From Perognathus longimembris pacificus (Eukaryota; Chordata; Mammalia; Rodentia; Heteromyidae), in the NCBI RefSeq assembly GCF_023159225.1, contig NC_063168.1, positions 64,521,398 through 64,585,397 of the forward strand: 64,000 nt of DNA, read 5' to 3'. Below the pieces are notes generated by a model. The model made no database searches and was not told the origin of the DNA. It worked only from the letters and a program-made list of their open reading frames with translations. The position numbers were made by a program, and so were the translations under genes. This document shows, piece by piece, positions 32,889 through 44,938 of this stretch (position 1 is its first letter; every line of letters starts with the position of its first letter).

Positions 32889-32916
32889 AGTTCCAAGTAT
32901 ATAGTTGCATGAGTTG

Positions 32917-32940
32917 TTTTTTTGTTTGTTTGTTTGTTTT
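32917..32940 (+). repeat. (TTTG)n simple repeat
   Basis: About five TTTG units. Confidence 0.85.
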
Positions 32941-32982
32941 AATTCTCTGTGGTTAAATCCTTTGCTTGCCTTTCTATCCTCT

Positions 32983-33052
32983 TGTTTCTTTTTTTTTTTC
33001 CTTGCTTTTCTTCCTCTTCTTCCCTTCTGGCCTTTCTTCTTTCTTTTCTCTC
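32983..33052 (+). repeat. Polypyrimidine tract
   Basis: Imperfect CTTT/CTTC-rich stretch that yields lysine/arginine-rich and phenylalanine-rich frames on the two strands; not coding. Confidence 0.8.
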
Positions 33053-33094
33053 CCAAATTTATTAAGTATTTATTTGCCCACAGATCTACCTATA

Positions 33095-33097
<3 letters not shown>

Positions 33098-33141
<44 letters not shown>
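33098..33141 (+). repeat. (AT)n microsatellite
   Basis: About 22 uninterrupted AT units, a likely cruciform-prone and polymorphic tract. Confidence 0.97.
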
Positions 33142-33142
<1 letters not shown>

Positions 33143-34239
33143 CATCTATACTACTTTCTCTCTACCACCAAGCCCTTCTCAATTTAGGTACTCATTAAAT
33201 TGTGCAATTTGACTTAAATTGAATCAACTAGTCTCTGTGTTGTTCTAATAGGTACACAGTTGTTCTTTTTTTTTTCTATCTCCAGTAATCCCAGTACCCT
33301 GCAAAGATGGCCAGATTCATTTTCTTGAAACACAGCTCCAATAATATCTTTCTTTCTGCCCACAAATATTCAAGAGCTCACAACTTTTGGTCCAATTAAA
33401 TCATGCCGTCCATCTGCCCTAGGAGTCTGTGAGTGACAGCCTGAGTTTTCTCCACCCTCATGTGTCCTTGTTTTTTGTTTTTAACAAACTTGTATATACT
33501 CATCATGCTTTACTTATATATTTGTACTTTTTTTACACATGTGCAGTGTACTCTCATCTTCCTCCAGGAATTTTTTTGTCAATTCTTCACTTGAAAAGGA
33601 CATCATATTCCTCATTCTGCTTATGATTTCTTGGCTGTCTATATCCTTCCCTATACCCTATACTCTTCTACAAAAATACATGGCAAAACTGAGAATATTC
33701 CAATCAAAGAGGAAATTTATAGTGACATCCTCTGTATTCCCTGACTATTTAAGGAAGAAACAAATATTTTGCCAGGTTCTCTACCATTCATCTGCCTTTT
33801 CAAAAAAATGTGCTTAGAGACCACACCTAAGTGTATATCTGGAACGCTAATATGAGACCCAGTGATGGATGGGTGGTGGTTTTGCCAACCTTCAAATCTT
33901 AGCAGAGTCCTCCAGAGAAGCATTAAGAACAAAAGTGGTGGTTTACATTATTCTTTCTACAGTATTTGGCTCTCAATTTTGAATTTAAAAGAAGAGTTTA
34001 GACGAATTCTTGATAAAAAAGGCATCTGTTTAACCCAGAAAAATATTAAGGTGAGCAAGCACATATGGCCATAGAGTTACTGACTACATTAAATGGTGTT
34101 GGTTCATTGCTATAAAAAAGTTTATATTTTATTTATACTTGATATTTTAGTAGATCTAACATAATTTCCAATTTAGGTATAGAAAACTGAAAGTGTGCAG
34201 ACATTACAGCTTAATGCCCCAGGTAACAAGGGAAGGAAT
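33142..34239. other. Unassigned sequence, possibly with decayed LINE
   Basis: The stretch 33270-33420 is pyrimidine-rich with words reminiscent of L2 but too diverged to call. Several overlapping short frames at 33429-34074 have no recognisable domains. Confidence 0.25.
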
Positions 34240-34620
34240 TCACCTTTTTACAATTCAATCAAATGCTGAATGGGAGCAGTTAATAACTGCAGAAAAAGAA
34301 TAATCAGCTAAGACATTTGCTCGTGAAAAACTCATAAATTTTATTTTGGGAATACATTAAAATTCAGTTAAAATTTTAAAATCATAGCCTAACTTGAGCC
34401 CCTGAATAGTTGCTGCATCTATAGAAATCTATTTTAAAGATATGCAAGTACAAATGATAGAATGTCAGCATGAAATCTGATTTTATGTGCTTTTCCACTA
34501 ATATAAATAATGAAGCATGCTGAGAGGATTCAGATACATTTGGCTGAGTATAATTAAAACACTGAGGTGTAACATATTTTTTAAAAGAAACAAATTAAGT
34601 AGTAAAATGAAGGAGGTAGA
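34240..34620. promoter_or_regulatory. Candidate conserved non-coding element
   Basis: No recognisable repeats. Contains several TAATTA/ATAAT-type cores, AAATTTTAAAAT-type AT clusters, an ATATGCAAGT octamer-like word near 34440 and 'ttccactaatataaataatg' near 34494. Texture resembles an AT-rich enhancer. No conservation data were available. Confidence 0.2.
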
Positions 34621-34928
34621 AATCCCAGCAATTCAAAACGATAACTATGTTGTGATTACAGTATTGTGAGTAGACTCAATCGAATATTTTGGTTTAAATG
34701 AAATCAGTGATCACTGGAAAGTTAATAGAAGCAATGCCTTTATATTTTCTGTGAATAATGGAGAGGTTTCATTTTAGGACCACTTTTTTTTTGCCATCTT
34801 TGAAAATAAGTCTCCATGGTACTCTGAATAAGCATTCTTGCCCAAATGGAACAAGCTCTTGGATGAAATTGGCCACTGGGGCCTACAACAAATAATTAAA
34901 ATGGGATTTGGGAATCAGTAGATTTTGT

Positions 34929-34929
<1 letters not shown>
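34621..34929. other. Unassigned unique sequence
   Basis: Repeat-free in appearance; no exon recognised. Confidence 0.3.

Positions 34930-34987
<58 letters not shown>
34930..34987 (+). repeat. (TG)n microsatellite
   Basis: About 29 uninterrupted TG units. Confidence 0.98.
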
Positions 34988-34990
<3 letters not shown>

Positions 34991-35348
34991 GTACTCCCTA
35001 TTGGTTTAGCAAACCAGCTTCTTCAGATATGAAAGTTACAACTGAGCTTGCAGGTCATCACCAATTACACAGTGGTGGTGGGTTGTTGACTGGACAGCCC
35101 AGTCCAGGTTGAAGGCAAATTTCCCTTTAGTTTTACTGCTGAGACCCACCAAATACCAGCTATTCATTCATGCTGGTTTTGTGATAGCAGGTATTAGGCT
35201 GACTTTGTTTCATTCTTTCACATGAATCACTTTATGATCTTACTATGTTTCTCAGGTGTCTATGGATTCCTTGCAAACTACCTTTGTGTTCTCTAACTTT
35301 TGGCTTATTTGTGTGCATACGTGTGTGTATGTGCGTGTGGGCACGTGC
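34988..35348. other. Unassigned sequence
   Basis: No family recognised; it ends in a degenerate GTGT/GTAC-rich stretch near 35313-35348. Confidence 0.3.
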
Positions 35349-35477
35349 ACTGATATCAAACCTTGAACTCAAAGACTCTCACAGACTCTCCTGTCTTGTC
35401 TGGCTTTGAATCTTGATCTAGGTCTGAGTCTCTTCAGTATCTAGGATTAAACACACATGAGGCATGGATGCCTGGCC
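35349..35477 (-). repeat. B1-Geo SINE, internally deleted
   Basis: The minus strand begins with a B1-like start (ggccaggcatccatgcctca) and passes a 'gatcaagattcaaagccaga' segment. It ends 'gagttcaaggtttgatatca', which is only the Geo 3' end. The middle of the dimer is missing, as in the copy at 9194. Confidence 0.7.
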
Positions 35478-35993
35478 CCTTACTTTCATCTTAACCTCCT
35501 CATAGTTAGCTGGGATTTATGGCAGAGGCTGTATTGAGAGAAGATGACTTTATTTCATGTGTGCTAACAAAATAGAAAATGTTTATCATCTGCAGAAGTG
35601 ATGACAATAAGCAGATGAGTCCCCAATATAGGGACAGAGTCTACACTCCATGATGTACTGTTTATATGTACAAATGTAACCTGGTAAATTGAGGGGATGG
35701 ATGGGAAGTGGGGTAGATAGGGGAATGATGGAAGTGGTAACTTTGATAGAGATGCATTGCATTCATAGATGGACATGTTGACATGAAATTTCTTTGTTCA
35801 ACTATTTAAAGATAACATAGTTAAATAAATAAATAACAAAACAAGAAAGCAAGCAAGAAAGAAAACAAACAAGAAAGAAATTTAAAATTAACTTTTCTTT
35901 GCCAAAAGTTTGGAAATTACTGAATGTTGAGAACTCTTGAAATAACATTGTTTAACTTTATCCAATGCTTTCACCTATTTGTCAAGGAACACT
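35478..35993. other. Unassigned sequence with L1-like terminus
   Basis: A G-rich stretch at 35693-35735 followed by AT-rich sequence and (AAAT/CAAGAAAG)n at about 35818-35880 resembles the layout of an L1 3' end (purine tract, short unique segment, A-rich tail) but lacks the diagnostic words of the other copies. Confidence 0.3.
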
Positions 35994-35995
35994 GG

Positions 35996-36049
35996 CGTGT
36001 GTGTGTGTGTGTGTGTGTGCGCGCGCATGCGTGTGTGTGTGTGTGTGTG
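35996..36049 (+). repeat. Alternating purine-pyrimidine (GT)n(GC)n(GT)n tract
   Basis: Uninterrupted alternation over more than 50 bp: GT repeats, a central GCGCGCGCATGC core, then GT repeats. This is the classic composition for Z-DNA formation under negative supercoiling. Confidence 0.95.
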
Positions 36050-36379
36050 ATATCTACCAGGAAACTACATATAAAATAATAAACATGGAAACATGTAACT
36101 TACAAAATCATTACAGCTCATGTAACGCATGCCTAATAGTAAATGGACGAATTTATACACGAAAAACTGGTGTTTGTATTTCTTTTAACATGTGTACTTG
36201 GGTGCAGATTTGGAATAGCTCTTCTATAACCCAGCTATCCAAACGTTACCTATTGTCCTTCCCAGAATAAGTGCTATATCTATTCACAATTAATTTCTCC
36301 TCCTCTGAATTATAACATAACACACCATTTAGCTGCTAATTAGTATTTTGTTATATCTGGTATTGTATTATTCTGTAAC
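36050..36379. other. Unassigned unique sequence
   Basis: Repeat-free; no exon recognised. Confidence 0.3.
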
Positions 36380-37360
36380 CATCATGTGGCTAAGTCACGA
36401 AAATGGCAGCACCATGGAATAGAGGAGCATTTTTGTCTTTGCTTTATTTCATCCCATGCTAACAAACCCTGGCACAGACTCGAAGAAACACACCCCAGTG
36501 GATTTGCACCTTTTATCTTTTCCTTCTGCAAGCACGGTGCTTTCCTCTTAGCATCTAGGGACTTATTACCCAAAATAATGCTCGAGACCCCTGGCATCAG
36601 CAGGGGAAGAACAAAACAGGGAGCGAAATTACCCAATTTCTGCAGAACTCATAAACATCCGGAATGTAGGTCACACTCATTGTCTGATGTGCTGTGCTTG
36701 TCATGTTCCAACAAAGCAGCTGCCACAAGTGGCCGGACTCCCGGAAAGCAGCACCCCCCCACCCCCCGAAAAGAGCAGCCCATTTGGAAACAGATTTTCA
36801 TTGACAATTTGGGGGAAAGTTGGGCATTCATTTAAGAAAAAGCCATAATTCTGTAAGAAATGAGCAATTTATGCACATTATAATCAAATTTATTTTTATA
36901 TCCAGCTACTCCTACATGTGGGATAATTCAGTCTGGGAAATCATGCTAATTAGTTCAAAATCCATTACATAGGAAGTCTTGCAGCAGATGTAAATGCTGT
37001 TTCAAGAATTCTCACCTCCATAATGCATGTGCTTTTATTAGGATGCATTCCCAGGGTGGGCAGTTTGTCGATGAACTGGACTCTGAAGTGCATTTGAGGG
37101 AAAACACTCCTACAAACACCATTGATAGCATTTCTTTTCATGCTTATTACAAACATGCATTCCGCTTTAAAAAATAAGGAAAGCCCATTTATCAAAGGAC
37201 TGGTCAGAGAAGGGAACTTTTCCATTCCAAATAATAATGCTGATACAGATGCTGCTGCATTGTAATGAACAATAAAATAGGCATCTTTGCTGAACTCAAC
37301 ATCTGAGAATGCCCTTTGCAGACATGGTGGGGTAGGGATAGTATAAAGCGCCAAACTAGG
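36380..37360. promoter_or_regulatory. Best candidate conserved non-coding block
   Basis: The longest stretch without any recognisable repeat or microsatellite apart from a C-rich run at 36752-36767. The left half (36386-36835) is GC-richer with several CpGs and holds a 149-codon open frame that has no recognisable domain. The right half (36850-37340) is rich in TAAT/ATTA and ATGCA words, for example 'catgctaattagttcaaaat' near 36942. Texture suggests a strongly conserved developmental enhancer or an untranslated exon. Neither can be shown from the sequence alone. Confidence 0.3.
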
Positions 37361-38763
37361 AGTGGGAAGACTGAACGTGTGAATAACCCAAACAAATTAT
37401 AATCTGACCTTTTAAATGCTGGGCTTCTGCCGTACTAAACTTAACTCATAAGACCATCCTCACAGAACTGTTGTGATTTTAAATTATGGTTAATAGGTAG
37501 CTTTACTTTTAAAACAAAACCAAACAAATAAGACCTCTCCCCCCCACCCCCGCAAAATGTCCCAGTCACTTTGGGATTATTGAACACATTCTAGTTCTAT
37601 TAAAAGCAAAGCTTGGTCCTAATCCTGTAAAGATATGGTATATGCACATTAATTGTTTTTCGAGAAAAATAATACATTATACTATCTAACTAAGGGAACA
37701 AAATAAATCTGGTATCCAGGGGTTAATCTGTTAGAAAGATGAATTTCATGTAATTAAATCCCATATTTAAAAGAGCACAGTAGAAATGAACATGCAAATG
37801 CCCTTCTCTCATGACATAACAATACCACAGGGTCCGGGGTGAGTTATACTTCCAGTACCTAGATGTATCAAATCAAAAGCTTAGGCAAGTTTTCATTCTT
37901 TTAGCTTGTTTTTCTTTTCTTTTTAGCCTGGTCTAGCAAAAACCGAATTGATTCTATAGAATACATCACATCTCTTTTACCCTCTGCATGTGCCCTCTGT
38001 CTCCGTCCACACATTCCAGTGTTTCTCCCCCCTCAAAACTTCACCTGCCAACGTTTCATTCTGTACCTCCTAGGTGTTCTCACACTCACATCTGCTCCCT
38101 TCAGAGAACCAGGACCAGGCATCTGAGACAAAACATTATCTTAATGGTTAACTTTAAAATTTTTAAGTATTTAAATAGCTCGGAGGAGCCTCAAGGTATA
38201 AGGCAAGTGCCCTTCTGGAGGGCCTGGGCTTGCTTTCCTCCCTCGATTTCACCCTTTGCCTCAGGCAAAGTGGCTTTCTAGAGTTCACAGGATGGCTTCT
38301 GCTCTCTCTCATTTCAGGACTTTTGTGAAATTTGATTCTGACTAAAGTGATTTCAAACTTCCACACTGTCCCAGACTCTCCTTTCTGTCAGTTTTCAGCT
38401 GAGATGGCCATCCTTCTAGAAGGCATGACATTTCTCACCATTTTTTTCCATGGACCTGATGTATTTATTCCCTGGTCACAGAGCTCATGTTTCCATTCAC
38501 CAGGCCTTGGTTGTACAGGAAAAAGGGGCCTTCACATGCAGGATCTTCTTTAGTTTTCCCCCTCTACTCACAATCTGTAGTTATTTATGTTGAAGAAAAT
38601 AGATTTTCTCAAAAAAAAAGAGGCTGAATCACAAAAACCTTCTCAATAATGACATATTTAAATCCATCTTAGAACATTGTTTATCCTGTTCAGAAAGCAT
38701 AGTGTGCCAATGGCAGTCTTGAAAATACAATAACACAGTATCAATTCTTTTAAAAACGGTTGG
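37361..38763. other. Unassigned unique sequence
   Basis: Repeat-poor continuation of the preceding block. Short frames at 37988-38281, 38163-38366 and 38332-38553 show no recognisable domains. A C-run lies near 37538-37552. Confidence 0.3.
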
Positions 38764-38970
38764 GTCTGAGAATATGGCCTAGTGGTAGAGTGCTTGCCTC
38801 ATATACATGAAGCTATGGGTTCAGTTCTTCAGCACCACATATGTAGAAAAAGCAAAAAGTGGTGCTGTGGCTCAAGTGATAGAATGCTAGCCTTGAGCAA
38901 AAAGAAGCCAGGAACAGTGCTCAGGCCCTGAGTTCAAGCCCCAGGACTTGCAAAAAAATAATAATAAAAA
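38764..38970 (+). repeat. IDL-Geo dimeric SINE
   Basis: Starts gtctgagaatatggcctag (38764 on), A box, B box 'gggttcagttcttc' (38818-38831), caccacatatgta linker, Geo monomer with 'gtggtgctgtggctcaagtg' and 'tgagttcaagccccaggac', then an A/AATA tail. No clear TSD, so somewhat older than the other copies. Confidence 0.92.
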
Positions 38971-39121
38971 TCATGAATTTACATGAACAGTGGGACAGGT
39001 CACTGATGAAATCTCTGGTCAGGTGTTGCTTGTGCTGCTCCTTGAATCTCGAAGGCCTCACCTCAGAAACCCTGGGGTATGGGTTTGTAGGTAGGAGGAT
39101 TAACTGAAACCATTATCTTCA
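38971..39121. other. Unassigned unique sequence
   Basis: No repeat recognised. Confidence 0.3.
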
Positions 39122-39135
39122 AAAGGAAGCAGTAG

Positions 39136-39304
39136 TGCAAAACCATTTGGTGTAAAACAACTGAACAACTCATAGGGGGAGAGGGAGGGGGAGGGGGGAA
39201 TGAGGGAGGAGGTAACTAACAGTACAAGAAATGTACCCAAGGCCTAACATATGAAACTGTAACCTCTCTGTACATCACTTTGATAATAAATAGGGGAAAA
39301 AAAC
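39136..39304 (+). repeat. 5'-truncated L1 3' end with TSD
   Basis: Begins 'tgcaaaaccatttggtgtaa', carries a G-rich polypurine tract (39175-39212), then 'gtacaagaaatgtacccaag', 'tatgaaactgtaacctctct', 'gtacatcactttgataataa' and an A-rich tail. A perfect 14-bp TSD, aaaggaagcagtag, is at 39122-39135 and 39305-39318. Same terminal subtype as 25128. Confidence 0.96.
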
Positions 39305-39318
39305 AAAGGAAGCAGTAG

Positions 39319-39964
39319 GATGCACTATTTAGAACGTACGCTTTCAATGAAACCTAACAGCAATCAGGCAATTCTAGGAATTTAATAATAAAGCTAACAC
39401 TGAAATTGAAGACATTAGAAGAGCTTCTGATCCATTTAAGGCAGACACAGTAAGTCATTATTCCTTTCTATCTTTATCATCTTTGACCTGTGAGATACGT
39501 GCAATCTGAGCATCCCAAAGAAGGCCTCCTGTGGGAGATCATTAAGCCTTGCCAAACTCATTAGCCATTTAGTATTCACTGGCCTCATGGCTCTGTCTCA
39601 CTGTTGAGCCTCGGAGCTTGTGTATTCTTGCTGTCAGACTCTCAGGATGGTTCCTGGCTTGGATGAAGGAAACAAAACAAAATAAATGAAAACATCTTGT
39701 CAGTGTATATCTACTCTTTTTAATTCAGGCCAATGCTGAGCCATAGTATTTGTTTCTTTTAGTGAATTCGGTCAACAAGAGCTATGTATGGGTGGCTGTA
39801 GCTGGTAGCCTATGATTCGCACCATGTAAGTGGTGCAAGGAGTTACAGACCAGAGAAAATGTTCTGATTAGGAAATAAACATGATGTATATACTACAAAT
39901 GCTGCTTGAGACTGCAGACACCTTTTTTTATTTATTGATGCCTAGTAGTTCAGAGGCCCTCTCT
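39319..39964. other. Unassigned unique sequence
   Basis: No repeat family or exon recognised. Confidence 0.3.
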
Positions 39965-40420
39965 TTAAAAATTTTTAATTTTTTTGTAAAATTTTTATTA
40001 TAAAAGTGATGTACAGAGTGATTACAGTTATGTAAGTCAGGTAATGAGTATATTTCCTTTTGAACAGTGTCATCCTCTCCCTCATTTTTTCCTAGTTTTT
40101 CCCCTCCCAACACTCCAAATTGTATAGTTCATTTCCATGTCTAGTGAGTATCACTGTTTAATTGGTTTACCCTTTGTTCCACCGTTTCTGTGATTCTCCT
40201 TCCCCTCCCCAAATCAGATAAACTTACATAGGGTACAGAAATAAAAAAGACAGTGACACAAGAGGAAATAAAGAAACAGGAAACGGTGAAATAAAGAACC
40301 ACAAACAGTACAATAAAAACATTTTGTTTCCATTTCTTGAAGTTCATTTCGATAAGCATCAGATTCCATTTTATAGGAGACTGTATGCATGAGATTTTGT
40401 CATGTATCCCGTTTCACAAG
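39965..40420 (-). repeat. L1 3' UTR end
   Basis: The minus strand reads through an A-rich segment (complement of 40201-40320), the G-rich purine tract (complement of 40068-40115), a 'gaaatatactcattacctga' segment, 'cttacataactgtaatcact' and 'ctgtacatcacttttataat', then an A/T-rich tail. Same subtype as 26425. TSD not clear. Confidence 0.82.
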
Positions 40421-42221
40421 TATAGGAAAGGGTCACTTAACATCTCTAGAAAATTCTCTTGGTTTCTCAATAGGTTCTGAAATCTCCTATTACAGGAGAA
40501 AAGAGAGAGACCCTTACTTTGATGCAGCTTTCAATCAGAACCAATGACAACACTGACTTAACTCACTACACTTCAATGGTCCTACGCAAGAGCAGTGCTC
40601 GGGAGTACTGGCCACTCCTGAGTGTGTTCAATTCAGTGATTTGGGTGTGAAATCTGCTTAGCTCCTAGCATACTTTTACCTTGTCTATGAAAAAAATGAC
40701 ATGTAAGCAACTCTCTGTGCCTAGTTCTGAGCTAGGTACAGTGGGGGACTTTTAAAAGAAGGCATGATACTTTGGACTCTGTGAGGTTTGTTTTCCACAG
40801 CAGCATGGAAAGACTGAACAATTACCTAATCTGTCAGTTTGTGTGTTTACTGTATAGTCCATTGACTAGAAAATCCTTTATCAAGAAAGAAAATGCACAC
40901 ATGCAAATAAAGCACTGTCTATGAAATGATCACCCTGCTAAGTGAGGAGATAAATGAGAAGATGAAATCCTAAACTATACCTTTAGGATATAGTGCAGCA
41001 TTTGGGATAAACTTCTTGGCTGAGGAAAGGACAACATGGATAAGAGAAAAGCTTAATATGTGGAAAAGCCACCTGTATATTCTTTACCCGCTTCTCACTG
41101 ACTGTTTAGTTTAGAAAGATTTGTAGAACGAAATTAAGAAAGAAAATGATTATTTTTTCCCAGTGTGTGTATTTTATATGTCCCAAAGTAACACATGTAA
41201 ATTTTTAATTATTATTTTTTTATTTTAATATTTTATTATCTTTAAGGAGTTAGTTACACAAGGACTTGCCATTCAACAAAGTAAATATTACTTTTGGTTG
41301 CATTTTTGGATAATTGCTGAACAGTTTATCACTTTCATTCAACTATTGATTCTTATTTTCTGCCTTTCTTTTTTCGCTTAGAAATGTCAAGGGTTTTGCT
41401 GCAACTACATTTAAGACATGCTTTGATTTTTAGCCATAAAAACGTGGACAATTAAATCCTCAGTACCTTGGATGATTTCTCTGAAAATGACAAGAGAAAA
41501 AGGAAGGAAGGAAGAATGATACAAAGGACAAAGGAAAAGAAGGAAGAAAGAGGAAGAAAGGAAGAGAGAGAAAGAAAGGATGGAAGCCAGCCATGGACAT
41601 TAATCTAGCTTGTGGACATTAAATGAACTAATACATTGTTTAAAACACAATGCTTTAATGATGTTCTTCGTGCATAATTGGGACTGCAAATTGTAGGCAT
41701 ATCTACATCTTACCATTGAAGACATTGTAATCTACTTAGGACAACAAGATGATTACTTATAAAAGGCAGGAATTGGGTGATAGGGCTGGAGATTAGGGCT
41801 CATTATCAAGTGTGATGATTACAGATGATTAATGCAATATTACTGCAAATGGATTGGCCTCTGTCAAGAAAATGGGAAAAAGAAAGGAAGGGAAACCTTT
41901 ACAGCTCTGTGCCCATACAGTCAGATTTTATAGTGGTAGAAAGGAATGTGTTTTCATTAAGTCTCTTATTCATTTTTTACAAAGTGTGAGGCTCAGATTT
42001 TAGCTGATTTCACATTGGTTTAGGCAAAGTTCTTAAGCATTTCTTTGTACAGTTTGTCTATGTCAATTATTGCCCTAATCATGTGGCTTGCATAAAAAAA
42101 ACTGGCTTTAGAAGATATCAGGCTGTGAATGGCAAACATACCCTGGACAATGATGCAAGCATAGACACAAAATGAAGGTGTTCTTGGCTACGTAATGCTC
42201 AACGTGTAGACAGAATGTTGT

Positions 42222-42224
<3 letters not shown>
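40421..42224. other. Unassigned AT-rich sequence
   Basis: Apart from a purine tract, no repeat or exon is recognised. Confidence 0.3.
41490..41586 (+). repeat. GGAA/GAAA-rich purine tract
   Basis: Imperfect GGAA and GAAAG units over about 100 bp with interruptions. Confidence 0.85.

Positions 42225-42280
<56 letters not shown>
42225..42280 (+). repeat. (CT)n microsatellite
   Basis: About 27 CT units; explains the arginine/glutamate minus-strand frame. Confidence 0.97.
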
Positions 42281-42282
<2 letters not shown>

Positions 42283-42659
42283 TTCTGTGTCTCCTTTCAC
42301 AAAGGTATTTTTTTTTTCTGAAAGTCTTCTGAAACCTTTCACTCGGATTTATGTTCCATACTAAGTGGGCACACTTTAACCAAAGCCTAATAGAAAAACA
42401 TACTATTTGATATACCAAGGAAATTAATGGTAGTCAATTTAGACAACTGGAATTATTCTTGCAGTCATACAGGAGAGGCCAGAAAAAAATTATTTTCACT
42501 GAAAGTTTCCATAATACATATAGAATGCAGATTCCTTTTCAGTAATTTCTGTATATGTTTCAGAAAGCCATCTGCTGTGTGAATTAAGATATACCTGCAT
42601 ATCCAAATTCAAATGTCAAGGTAGTAAACACTTATGAGTAACTGATGAAAAAGGAAATA

Positions 42660-42960
42660 TATTCTGGGTGATTATAGGCAAATATTTTATTCTAGCTATC
42701 CACAGGATTGGAAATAAAATGCCATACCTTCAGTACCACTGCTCCAGTGCTGTCCTATTGTTTTGACATGTGGGACAGCTTTCTGGGTTTCAGCTCATGG
42801 GAAATGATTCAATATGACTTGTACTCACCACAATTGCACATTATTGTAAGACTATTATTCAAAGGCCCTGAACAAAGCTACCTATCTTTAACAAAAGGCG
42901 TCCCCTTAATTGCCATTTTTGACATCTTAAGGAATTAATAAAGATTGCCTAAGTCACAAA
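42660..42960. promoter_or_regulatory. Candidate conserved non-coding element
   Basis: Repeat-free, with SOX/TCF-like words (attcaaagg near 42856, gaacaaag near 42869) and TTAATTG / ATTAATAA homeodomain-type cores near 42906 and 42933. Motif texture only. Confidence 0.2.
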
Positions 42961-44938
42961 GGATGTATAGGTAGAATGGCTTTTCAAAGTTTCTTTTTTC
43001 ATTCCTGAAGTAATATGCTGACTCCTCACTTTTAACTTGCAAGAAAATTTGCAAACTGAACAGTTAGCACGTGCCTTAAAGTCTAAAGACTTATCTTGGA
43101 ATATGAAATAGTTGCAAAAAAATAGAAAGTAATTACTTCATGCAGATAACTCCATGGAATAATGTTAGGTGGTTGATCTGGAGTTTTGCTAAGATAGGAG
43201 AATTGGGCTCTGTTAGGGAAATTATAAAATGAGTTTTAAAAAGAATAATAAGAAAGGCAATTTAAGAGTTTAAAAATAATGAGTTTGATCTGAATATAAA
43301 GTTTTAGAAGTTAGAATTTTAATCCTTGAGGGATGGATCAAGTCAATTCAAATCTGCCTGTGATGGAGTAGTCGTGGGGAAAATAGTGAGACATTCCTTT
43401 TTCTTTTGGGATCCACTAAGCTTCATGGAAAGATTTCATCTTGTTTGTCCTCTGAGCTTTCATAAATGCTGTTTCCAGATGCCAGATATAGCCTCCCTCT
43501 GTCTTTTTTCACTTCTGCCTAGGATTAGATTTCTGCCATCTACTGTCTTCATGGGTACATTTGGGTCCCATGATGGACCCAGAACATCCTATATTTGTCT
43601 TTCTAAGAACTTTGTGTACTTGAAATTATCTAAAAGTATATTTGGAACTGGTGCCATTATTCTATCTGTGTACTGTAGACAAGGAGGGTGCTAGCTATGA
43701 ACAAGAGCATAAAAGTAACTAGAACAGGGCAAGGGCTGTAGAGAGCTGTATGAAAATTTTGTTTTTTGGCTACTGGAAAACATTTTAGATTTGTTGGTAA
43801 ATTTCTAGCAAGGCATATGCATGTATACACTATCACATACAACTCACTCACACTTATTTGGAAAGTCTATCTTTGAAGGTCTAGTCAGTGATCTCTTGGC
43901 TTATGATCACTGTTGTGGGGATATGTTTGTAATGGCAGCCATTCCTCCATTGTAGACATAGGTTGTTGCTATGGAAGTCTGGCTTTATTGTTCAGAAGTC
44001 AAATTGAGTAGTGTCCCAGCCAAACTTCTTCATTCTTAGCCTGATTGAGGTGGACAAATAAAGAGGAACCTTGGTCAAGACTATTGTGTTTCTGGAAGGA
44101 GCTATCATTTGAACAACTCTGGATGGCCATATGCAGCTGACAACAGTGAATGGGAAAGACACTTGGGTACCTGCTCTGGCACGAATATATCCTTGTAGTG
44201 TGCTTTTGCTACGCATGTGGTTATATTTCATAGTTATACCTAGAGGTAAAGTTTGGTAAATAGCAACATGATTTGGGGATTATGCTATCCTAATGGTGCT
44301 CTGTAAAATAACCTTTGGTCCATCACCATCAAATTTTGTTAGTTTTTAGGCTATTGCTTTCTGTGCTAGAGTTATTGACTAAAGCAAAAACAGTTCTTTG
44401 ACCCATTCTTAGTTCTGATCTGCTTTGGAAGGGATTTTTTTTCTTTGCAGTTACCTTTCATGTTCTTATTAATCAATTTGAGCTTTCTCCTCCTCTTAGC
44501 TAAGCTGCTAATGCCTTGCTTTGTGAATGGCTCTATTTGAGAGTGTGAAATAAATACATGGTCTATTTCATGAGTGATTCTAAAGTATGCTCTGCTTTTC
44601 TTTTACTTCAATACCATTTAATACTTGAAGTTTCATTCAGAGATTGATAGTTTTGTTTTTAGGAGGTGACAGATTTAGTAGCCAAATATTTAAGAGACAA
44701 CAAATACAAATAACACTAAAATCCTAAATATGATATATAAAATCATGAGCTACAAAGGGAAGAAAAATATTTCTTGTTTTGTATGGAGCAAAATGAAAAG
44801 CAATAGATGCAGTACATGAAAATATTACACATATTTCAAAATTAATGAGACTCAATAAAAAATAGTACAAGAGGAAAAATTCACAAAAGAATGACAACCA
44901 AGTCACGAAATTGGCCAGTTATAGAAATGACTATGTAG
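42961..44938. other. Unassigned AT-rich sequence
   Basis: Open frames at 43326-43694 (plus) and 43992-44231 (minus) have no recognisable domain. No repeat family recognised. Confidence 0.3.

Noticed and set aside
43326..43694. 122-residue plus-strand frame
   Set aside because: AT-rich unique DNA, no recognisable domain or splice context; length is expected by chance in 64 kb.
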